Assembly: GCF_007655135.1 (NCBI RefSeq)
Contig: NC_045128.1
Location: forward strand, 42,421,885 to 42,485,884
DNA length: 64,000 nucleotides
From: Punica granatum
Lineage: Eukaryota; Streptophyta; Magnoliopsida; Myrtales; Lythraceae
Direction of reading: 5' to 3'
Part shown: positions 55,920-64,000 of the stretch, piece by piece
Layout of the letters: each line of letters opens with the position of its first letter
How positions within the stretch are numbered: the stretch's first letter is position 1
The notes under the pieces: generated by a model
Databases searched by the model: none
Told to the model about the DNA's origin: nothing
Seen by the model: only the letters and a program-made list of their open reading frames with translations
Made by a program: the position numbers and the translations under genes

Positions 55920-57107
55920 ATGGCAATGGAAACCTTTCTATTCACCTCGGAGTCCGTGAACGAGGGCCACCCCGACAAGCTCTGCGACCAGATCTCCGAT
56001 GCTGTCCTTGATGCCTGCCTTGAGCAGGACCCTGACAGCAAGGTCGCCTGTGAGACCTGCACCAAGACCAACATGGTCATGGTCTTCGGTGAGATCACCA
56101 CTAAGGCCAATGTTGACTACGAGAAGATCGTGCGTGACACCTGCCGCTCGATTGGGTTCATCTCCGATGATGTTGGGCTTGACGCTGACAACTGCAAGGT
56201 GCTCGTGAACATTGAGCAGCAGAGCCCTGACATTGCCCAGGGTGTGCACGGCCACCTCACCAAGCGCCCTGAGGAGATTGGTGCCGGTGATCAGGGTCAC
56301 ATGTTTGGGTACGCGACCGATGAGACCCCTGAGCTGATGCCCCTTAGCCATGTCCTTGCCACCAAGCTTGGAGCTCGCCTCACCGAGGTGAGGAAGAATG
56401 GCACTTGCCCCTGGCTTAGGCCTGACGGAAAGACCCAGGTCACCGTGGAGTACTACAATGAAAATGGCGCCATGGTCCCAGTCCGGGTCCACACCGTCCT
56501 CATCTCCACCCAGCATGATGAGACTGTGACCAACGACGAGATTGCAGCGGACCTCAAGGAGCACGTGATCAAGCCTGTGATCCCTGAGAAGTACCTCGAT
56601 GAGAAGACTATCTTCCACCTCAATCCCTCAGGCAGGTTCGTGATTGGTGGTCCCCATGGTGATGCGGGTCTCACTGGCAGGAAGATCATTATTGACACCT
56701 ACGGAGGGTGGGGAGCCCACGGAGGAGGGGCCTTCTCTGGGAAGGACCCCACCAAGGTGGACAGGAGCGGTGCCTACATTGTCAGGCAGGCAGCCAAGAG
56801 CATTGTTGCCAATGGGCTGGCCCGGAGGTGCATTGTCCAGGTCTCATACGCCATTGGTGTCCCCGAGCCTCTCTCGGTCTTTGTTGATTCCTATGGCACC
56901 GGGAAGATCCCCGATAAGGAGATCCTCAAGATTGTGAAGGAGAACTTCGACTTCAGGCCTGGGATGATCTCCATCAACTTGGACCTCAAGAGGGGTGGCA
57001 ATGGGAGGTTCTTGAAGACTGCCGCTTACGGACACTTCGGGAGGGACGACTCCGACTTCACCTGGGAGGTCGTGAAGCCACTCAAGTGGGAGAAGCCTCA
57101 GTCTTGA
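55920..57107 (+). CDS. SAMS: S-adenosylmethionine synthetase, 395 aa
   Basis: Makes S-adenosylmethionine from methionine and ATP, the methyl donor and precursor for ethylene and polyamines; cytosolic tetramer. One coding exon of 395 residues. Motifs: [13 protein letters not shown] (16-28), the signature [15 protein letters not shown] (121-135), and the phosphate-binding GGGAFSGKD (268-276). The first ATG gives MAMETFLF; the second, two codons on, is the conventional start for the family. Full length, strongly GC-biased coding typical of a highly expressed gene. Its 3' UTR is partly duplicated at 63.5 kb. Confidence 0.97.
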   Translation: MAMETFLFTSESVNEGHPDKLCDQISDAVLDACLEQDPDSKVACETCTKTNMVMVFGEITTKANVDYEKIVRDTCRSIGFISDDVGLDADNCKVLVNIEQQSPDIAQGVHGHLTKRPEEIGAGDQGHMFGYATDETPELMPLSHVLATKLGARLTEVRKNGTCPWLRPDGKTQVTVEYYNENGAMVPVRVHTVLISTQHDETVTNDEIAADLKEHVIKPVIPEKYLDEKTIFHLNPSGRFVIGGPHGDAGLTGRKIIIDTYGGWGAHGGGAFSGKDPTKVDRSGAYIVRQAAKSIVANGLARRCIVQVSYAIGVPEPLSVFVDSYGTGKIPDKEILKIVKENFDFRPGMISINLDLKRGGNGRFLKTAAYGHFGRDDSDFTWEVVKPLKWEKPQS

Positions 57108-59133
57108 GCGAGGAGGCGAACAAGGAGACCGAATTCTTTCAACGCTTTCCTTTCGCTAAAGACTAGGAGTGGGCACGTGATGAATAATTTGCTATTTTTC
57201 GATTTCTTTGCAGCTATCAGTACTATCCTGGCTTGAGATCAATCCCCTAATATTTGCTTAATTTCATATACAAGGATTGCCATTTTTCGGTTTTTTATTT
57301 GTTTTCTACGGCCATCGTATTAGTGTTAATCATGTTACAAATGTAATGTCAATGCAATGATATGATGAACGAAGAATTTTGTGAGCAGCAACTGAATCAA
57401 GCAAAATATATATTCCTTGTGTCTTTCTGCTCGTCAAGTATTGCCGAAGCGAACCCCGTCTTTTGTTATCTCAAAGCTGTGATAAACACGAATATCAACC
57501 TTTGGGCCGGTTCGAATGGGCCTCAGCCCACGGAAGATCAGCCCAATAACAACACAACCCTTGCTCCTAGCTAATCCTCAACTTAAGATAAAAGCTTGAT
57601 GGCTTTTTTTTTTTTTTTGGGTATGTGTTTAAAATAGACAATAATAAGAGTAAGAAGTAATATAGGAAGAATATTTAATTGTAACAATTGAATTATACAA
57701 AAAAAATGGTATTCTTAAATATATATAAAATATTATTTTGTTATAAAAAAAGTTATTAGCAAGTAAAAGGAAGTCAAATAAAATTGCCATGATAAGAAAA
57801 ATTAATTTGATTCGTATGTTATTACTATTATCAATGAAATATTTATAAAAAAAACTCATATTATAGAAAAATTTATAATGTCCACACGATATGAATAAAA
57901 AATTATAATAGAAACATGAATCACTTAAAATTAAAAATATGTAAGTGCATGCCGATGGCGAGAGACATGTTGAGGTAAGGTGCAGCGAGAAATAAAATAA
58001 GAGTAAAAAGAAGATAATATAGAAAATAATTTTCTCATGTTCTTTTTATAGGGCATAATATTTTAAACTTCGAAAAAAACATTTGTATTTTAAGAAAAAT
58101 CTTTTAAGTTATTGAGAGAATTTTAAATTTTTAAAACCTAAATACAAATAGGATAAATTATACAAAAAAGAAATCAATTTTAGCCCAAGTTTTCAATTTT
58201 GACATAGAAAATTCAAATGTTTTGATTGCGTTGTCAAATATGGTATGCCGTAACAGAGCCGTGACATTTTTCGTCAAATTGCCGACGTGGAGGGTAATGG
58301 TGGACTCACGAGCTGCACATGTGGCCTACATATCATTCAGGTCTCCATTCCTTCAGCTCGGGTCAAATGGATTTGTGACACAAATCAAACCCGAAACCCA
58401 ACATCAGCTCTTTCTTCCAAATATGCGAACAATTAATGAAGAACGAGTGAATGTTGAGGCCGGATCTCAACACTCAATTAGCTCTTCTTCTTCTTCTTTT
58501 TCTTCTATTGTGCACTTTGTTGCCTAGTAAGATTGAGTCGTACGTGTTCCTTTGGATCTTGAATTTGTCGAAGATGGTCGGTTCCGATACTTTCTCTGTT
58601 CTTAATTGTTCCACGGAGGGGGCATCCATCTTTGTGCATGGTTACTTTCGGGAAGAAGAGGAAGCTGCATCAGCATCCTGCGTCCATCTTTGTGCATCGG
58701 CATCCATCTTTAATTTGAAACGATAGTTCAAACAATATATTTTCTAAATAATATCATATTTATTTATCATACGCTTACATTTTTAATTGTTGTTTTAGGC
58801 TTAATTAATAATGTATCAACTGAAAGCAATATATCTGGCCAAATTTTTATATGTTATAAGAGCGATCTCATGACCTAGTAAAAGAATGGCAAAAATTAAA
58901 TAGATTGGTACAAAAATCCCATTAATGAGAATATAAGACCCGAGATCTCGTAATTTTTCGAATCGAGACTTGTGCCACTGCACCTCTTTCCTCTTTTCAA
59001 GAATGATTTTACATCAACAACATATACAGTATTCCTACTTTAAGAAATTATTTATTTAATAACTTCACACATAACGCTGTGTCACATTTATGTCAAAGTT
59101 AATAGAAGATGACGAACTATTATATTAAATTAA
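57108..59133. other. SAMS 3' UTR and AT-rich intergenic DNA
   Basis: The 3' UTR runs to at least 57370. Beyond it is AT-rich DNA with a poly-T run at 57605 and no recognisable gene. 58222-58527 is a GC-richer open frame without known similarity, probably repeat DNA. Confidence 0.45.
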
Positions 59134-59160
59134 CTAGACAATTACCTACACTACGTGTAG
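59134..59160 (-). mobile_element. Helitron 3' terminus
   Basis: On the minus strand a perfect 6-bp-stem hairpin CTACACGTAGTGTAG (59160-59146) is followed by GTAATTGT and CTAG (59137-59134), then T. This is a textbook Helitron 3' end. The element should extend to higher coordinates; its 5' end was not found. Confidence 0.55.
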
Positions 59161-62069
59161 AGTTACTTCAGAAATAATATTTTATCAATTTATGGAGTTA
59201 ATGGATGATTGATAAGTTCATCTATGATTGATTTATTTTGTACCCAAACTAAATTATCATCAATAAAAAAAAAAGTGTTCAATATTTCTAATAAGTGACA
59301 TTTTTTTAATTCGAATAACATAAATAATAATAATATAAATATAAAATAATAAATTGAATGCAAAAGATTTAGCGAACAACACACGTTCATTGAAAGAGAG
59401 AGAGTGGCAAGAGTGCGAAGAGAAAACGAGAAATATGATAGTAAAAAATGAGTAGCAACTAATGATCATAATATAAATTCAAACATATCTAGTAAGAATA
59501 ATATTAGGAATGAGAAGTTAGATACAGATGAATGAGATAAATTTTGTTAATAAGTTATGTTTGTACCACGGATCATCGTCCGGTGGAAAATAAATTAAAA
59601 CGATAGAGGACGAAACTTCATCAATATCATCATCGCATGCACATGACGGATATTGCAGCCAACCATTGATTTGATTGCACTGTTCACTTCACTCGCTCCT
59701 AGTCCGAGGGGTGGAGCCATACTAGATGAACTTGTCTGTCATTACATACCATTTATTCAAAAAATTTAAAATAAAATTTTCATTCACCAAACTCTTCATA
59801 TTGTCAATGTTTTCGAAACTTTCACCAAATAAAATAATAATAATAATTATTATTATTATTATTGTTGTTATTGTTATTGTTATTATTTTATTATTAATAT
59901 TTTTTTGTAGAAATTACGAAAACATTGATATAGCAAGAGTTGCTGAATGAAAAACACCCATTTCAAATATTTGAATAAATGACATGCAATGATAATATCC
60001 TAGGCAATTATATATTATATGCGAATTCTTCTGTGCATTTAGATGTTGAGATGGAATGATGATTAAGATAGTACGATTGTCTCCAGTTTTGGATTAATAA
60101 TTTGTCTTGATGTCTGCTATATGTTGTTGCTGTTGCTCATGTTGATTCATTGCTATTCCATACTCTGCCTCTGTTCCAACAGGCCGCTAAACGAACATTT
60201 CTTAGTAAATTAGTTCTTGTCCCCAGGCCTCTAGATCTTTTTTGTAGTGATATATGTATGAATAGTTATTGATATGATAAATTAACGCGGTATGAAAAGA
60301 GAGAATAATATTGCAGCAGAGAAAAGCTACTTGATTGATAAAGTACATGGCTGTGGCATCGCGGAAATTTTGAGTTCTAACGTCGTTTCACAGAGAAGAG
60401 ATATGGTAGCGCAATTGTAGTTTTGCTACATGGATGAACTTCCCGCTTGCTGATTCTGATTCAACTGCCTTTCTCCCCTGTTGGTGTAGAGTTCTTACTC
60501 CGTGAAATCCGAGGTTCGTGTAATGATCAATGGACTTGTCGGATGCAGTTATATTCGATTCCAGCAGATTGAAGTCTGTTGTACTTGGAAGAGCCTCTCT
60601 TCCCTTGAATTGTAGACTTCTGCGTACTGAACTGTCCGTAAGTCCACACTACCTGGTAAATCCCATACAGTCTACATATGATGGCTCAAAAAGTACATGT
60701 TGGGGATCCAGATGCGTAAAGTTTCATCTGAGACTGCATTTGATGTGATGGCAAAAGCCTGGACCATGATCATAGTTCTGTCGGCAATGTGACACTGAAA
60801 GCTCTGATGTGCTTGTAGGACTGGATCGGAAGTGAGCGAACTGGAAGGTTGATGCAGTTGTAGTCCTAATTAGATGCCTTCTTGAATTCTAGCAAATATC
60901 GTAAATTAGTTTATAAGTCAATCTATCTCATGATCAAGTTTTCACTAGTTCAGTGAATTTCACTCTTAGGAACTTACTGTACTAGTGTAATTTTGTCGGT
61001 AATCTTTACAACATAAAATGTCTTGCTCGTGTCAGCGTTTCAATTGCTTTTTCGACAGCAAAAATGCGTTCGAGTTAGATTGTTAGTGTAAGCTCTACTT
61101 GACTCGAACAAATGTTATTCACATCCTGTTGAACGATACAAAGCAACGGGATAGATCATTGAACTAATTGGTACAAAATAATTGGCCTCTCCCCATGTGA
61201 TGATGTCCTCTTCAATATTCTCACATTGCTTCTCTGAGATTAGCTTTGCTGAGCAGAAGAGCTCTTTGCCTTTCCACATTCTCTGTACAAAATGGGCAAT
61301 TTGATGGGTGACAAGAGGGTTTGGCAATTCAATTGAGAGGGAGACCAGACCAGACCAGACCACCGTTCCTCTGTCCAAACTTTAACATATTTTCACCGCC
61401 ACTGGTGGAAAAGAATATTTAATTAGGTTCCCCTCAAATATGTATTAATTTGCCAAGTTTGGTCTCTCCTTAATTTGTGTGTTTTATCCTAAAAAAAAAA
61501 AGGAGCTAAACTTGCCCTCCTCATTTGGCAATGGGTCTTTAGTATCGTGCTGATTGAAACCTTTGGCTTCATCTGCAATTTGTCAGGACTAGGAGCTTGT
61601 GGCATTTTTTTATTTATTAAAGGACGTGTTAGATAGGAGGAAATCAGTATGAGTTTTGAAAAGTTACAAATCATGTAAGATTAATTTAATTCACGTAATA
61701 CGTACAGTGGTCATTGTGTTAGGGATATAATGAAATTTCTTTTTCGGTGGAATATAATGAAATTCTGCACATAGTAATATAGTACTAGCTGCCTTAAATT
61801 CCGCAGAAAATTTTGTCTGAAGTAATTACAAGCAGCTTACAAATATATCCTCAACCCCCTCATGTAGCCAATACCCCATGCATTCACTGATGAAAGCAAC
61901 TAGTCTGGGCTTTAACGAGTAATGCATGGACCCCTCCTTGTAATTCCATCAATCGAACCCCAATAATACATATGATCATCTGAGAAAAAGACAAATCAAA
62001 GACATTTTTCACGGGTACTCGTCCACAGTTGATTTATAAAATTATAATAAGCAGCTTCTAATCCTTGTG
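59161..62069. other. AT-rich intergenic region
   Basis: Contains a TTA-type trinucleotide array at about 59835-59895. Moderately GC-balanced stretches at 60.4-60.8 and 61.1-61.4 kb look like decayed gene or transposon sequence but match nothing I recognise with confidence. Confidence 0.4.
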
Positions 62070-62985
62070 GACGATGCGGGTAAGGTGCTTCTTAGGCGAA
62101 TCCTTCTCATAGCAAGTCTTGTCCTCGGGTGGCCTAGGCTCAAGCACTGGCTCGAGTCCCTGCAATTGGCTTTCAACTTAGCTGTTGCATATCAGGGCTT
62201 CGGGGCGCACTACCATGGGAGTACAAAATGCAATCAGGACGTGTTCATTGTGAAGTTTGGCTCGCCGCTTGGGTTCAGGCTTGAAGCGGAGCTACTCCTC
62301 GCAATGCACGGCCTCTGCAAAGGATCTCACAAGGCGTTTGCTGGTGTGCAATGGGTTCAAAGATGCAGAATACATTTCCCTTGCACTTACTGCAAGGAAG
62401 ACTGTGGTCGTGTTCGAGCAAGAGGAAGAGCTCAACCTAGCGTTCGAACTGAGCAAGAAGCTCAACACCAGGCCCACCGTTGGCATGCAGGCAAAGCTGA
62501 GGACCAGGCATGATGGCCATTGCGGGTCAACTTCAGGGGAGAAGGGTAAGTTCGGGCTTACTACAACGCAGATATTACGCATCGTGAAAAAGCTTGAAAA
62601 AGTAGGGATGTTAGACTACCTCTGCATTTCCACATTGGCTCACAGATCCCAACAACTACTTTGGTTGCCGATGGGGTCTCCGAGGCTGCTCAAATTTATT
62701 GTGAACTCGTAAGGCTTGGAGCAAACATGCGAGTAATTGATGTGGGTTGAGGAATTGGCATCGACTATAATGGAACCAAAGACTCTGACCCCGATGTTTC
62801 AGTCAGCTACACCCTAGATGAATATGTCGTAACCATTGTCGAGACCCTCCGCGCCATTTGTGACCAAAAGTCTGCTAAGCACCCTGCGATTTGCAGCCGG
62901 AGTGGCCGAGCAACTGTCTCTCACTCTGATCTTCGAGGTGTTCTCTTCCAGCTCGCATGATCCAAACACTGCTAAGTCGACTCTT
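62070..62985 (+). pseudogene. Arginine decarboxylase pseudogene piece, plus strand
   Basis: Scattered frames match plant [25 protein letters not shown] (62.16-62.27 kb), [54 protein letters not shown] (62.35-62.58 kb), [11 protein letters not shown], then [12 protein letters not shown], a TGA stop near 62748, GIGIDYNGTK and SYTLDEYV. Several frameshifts and missing stretches disable it. The start, the N-terminal third and the end of ADC are absent. Intact ADC makes agmatine for polyamine synthesis. Confidence 0.88.
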
Positions 62986-62999
62986 TTTGAAACATCGGA

Positions 63000-63511
63000 G
63001 TCAGAAGCTTTGGTTCCACCATAGTCAATGACAATTCCTCCACCGACATCTATCACTCGCATGTTTGCTCCAAACCGTACGAGTTACACAATAAATTTCA
63101 GCAGCCTCGGGAGACCCCATCGGCAACCAACGAAGTTGTTGGGATCTGCAAGCCAATGTGGAAATGCAGCAGCTGGAGGCAGCCTAACATCCCTGCTTGT
63201 TCAAGCCTTTTCACGATGCGTAATATCTGCGTTGTAGTAAAGCCCAGACTTACCCTTCTCCCCCGAAGTTGACCCGCAATGGCCTGCGTGCCTAGTCCTC
63301 AGCTTGGCCTGCACGCCAACGACGGGCCTGGTGTTGAGCTTCTTGCTCAGTTCGATCACTAGGTTGAGCTCTTCCTCTTGCTCGAACAGGACCACAGTTT
63401 TGAAAGCAATCTTCCTTGCAATAAGTGCAAGGGAAATGTATTCTGCGTCTTCAAACCATAGCTCCGCTTTTGAACCAGCTTCGAGCCCCAACCTAAAGGG
63501 CCACCCAAACT
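63000..63511 (-). pseudogene. Arginine decarboxylase pseudogene piece, minus strand
   Basis: The minus strand reads [18 protein letters not shown], then a deletion to [49 protein letters not shown], a frameshift, and finally MRVIDVGGGIVIDYGGTKAS ending near 63000. It covers the same ADC region as the plus-strand piece and lies tail-to-tail with it. The two copies differ in their deletions and stops, so they decayed separately. Confidence 0.88.
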
Positions 63512-63596
63512 TCGGTTTCTTATTAGTTTTCTTCGCCTGTCATATTAGTGTTAATCACGTTACCAATGTAATGACAATGCAATGACATGATGAACT
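63508..63596 (+). repeat. Second copy of the SAMS 3' UTR segment
   Basis: Matches 57284-57370 almost base for base over about 88 bp, including TATTAGTGTTAATCA, TGTAATG, CAATGCAATGA and ATGATGAAC. It begins exactly where the minus-strand ADC piece stops, with the short shared run TTCGGTTT at the join. Confidence 0.85.
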
Positions 63597-64000
63597 AGAA
63601 TTAACCATGTTAGGAAACATGACCCGGATGCTAATAACCTGAAATAATTAACCGAGATAAAATTCGAGTTACATCTACGTGCATTTTTCGGGTTCCTAGG
63701 AATTCGTCTCGTGGAGTTGATCACGTACTAATCTGGCTGCAAGATCGAACAAAGAAAGCTACGTTCCCACTACGTAATTGAGCAGCAACCAAGCACGATT
63801 CACAGCACCAGAACCGATTCATGATCTCTAAATAGGTGCAGCACTTATTGCTTGCACGTGTGCTGAAAAATATTTCCATTAATCCCCGATTAATGGCCAT
63901 GGGATAACGACATATGTTACTCGAGATTAAATCTCTTACAACGGTCAATTTGAATGCCGGTCAAATTCCGCATTCAATCCACGAGAGAGTCGGGTTCTAA
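63597..64000. other. Right-end intergenic sequence
   Basis: No gene or repeat recognised. Confidence 0.4.

Noticed and set aside
55938..56618. 226-codon antisense frame in SAM synthetase
   Set aside because: A shadow of the GC-biased codon use of the sense gene.
61115..61378. Minus-strand frame faintly like organellar ribosomal protein S19
   Set aside because: Only scattered residues agree (NPLV, IITW) and the spacing between them is wrong, so I do not call it.
62067..62513. 148-codon open frame in the ADC piece
   Set aside because: It switches between the ADC frame and other frames and is a remnant of a broken gene, not a new protein.

Overview
The window is nuclear DNA of a dicot flowering plant. 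Evidence: spliced genes with GT-AG introns (one GC-AG), a nuclear chlorophyll a/b-binding protein gene, a plastid-type glucose-6-phosphate dehydrogenase, a plant P-type PPR gene, a cluster of Cf-9/RLP12-like receptor-like proteins, and AT-rich intergenic DNA with SINE, MITE and Helitron-like sequences. The sequence does not let me name the species.

Layout. 0-25.3 kb is a receptor-like protein (RLP) cluster. RLP1 runs off the left edge on the minus strand; RLP2, RLP3 and RLP4 are intact plus-strand genes; a chimeric RLP scrap (22.1 kb) and a truncated, multiply broken copy (RLP5, 23.2-25.3 kb) follow. The long spacers hold degraded repeats, including a 29-bp tandem array and Helitron-like ends. 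26.2-31.4 kb has two minus-strand housekeeping genes: an intronless PPR gene and a ten-exon plastidic G6PDH with a SINE in intron 6. 31.9-32.9 kb is a MITE plus a 223-bp tandem duplication. 34.0-37.7 kb is a seven-exon ZNF598/Hel2-type RING E3 gene. 38.7-40.4 kb is a five-exon ATG8h/i-type gene (minus). A tRNA-Phe(GAA) gene lies in the short divergent spacer between ATG8 and a 20-exon WDR6 homologue (40.9-48.3 kb). LHCB1 (48.6-49.4 kb, minus) is tail-to-tail with WDR6. 49.4-55 kb is gene-poor and contains a 0.9-kb inverted-repeat element. S-adenosylmethionine synthetase (55.9-57.1 kb), with a leader intron, is the last intact gene. 57.2-64 kb is AT-rich and ends in two inverted arginine decarboxylase pseudogene pieces abutting a second copy of the SAM synthetase 3' UTR.

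Functional themes. The RLPs are probable cell-surface immune or developmental receptors that would need an adaptor kinase such as SOBIR1. The central block is translation- and turnover-related: Hel2-type ribosome quality control, ATG8 autophagy, tRNA-Phe, and WDR6, whose yeast and human counterparts direct 2'-O-methylation of tRNA-Phe position 34. The most notable observations are tRNA-Phe next to WDR6, an RLP stop codon overlapping a splice donor, the composite ADC/SAMS pseudogene locus, and an ATG8h/i-like protein with residues beyond the terminal glycine. I found no clearly new multi-gene system. All exon structures were read by eye from splice signals, reading phase and family similarity.
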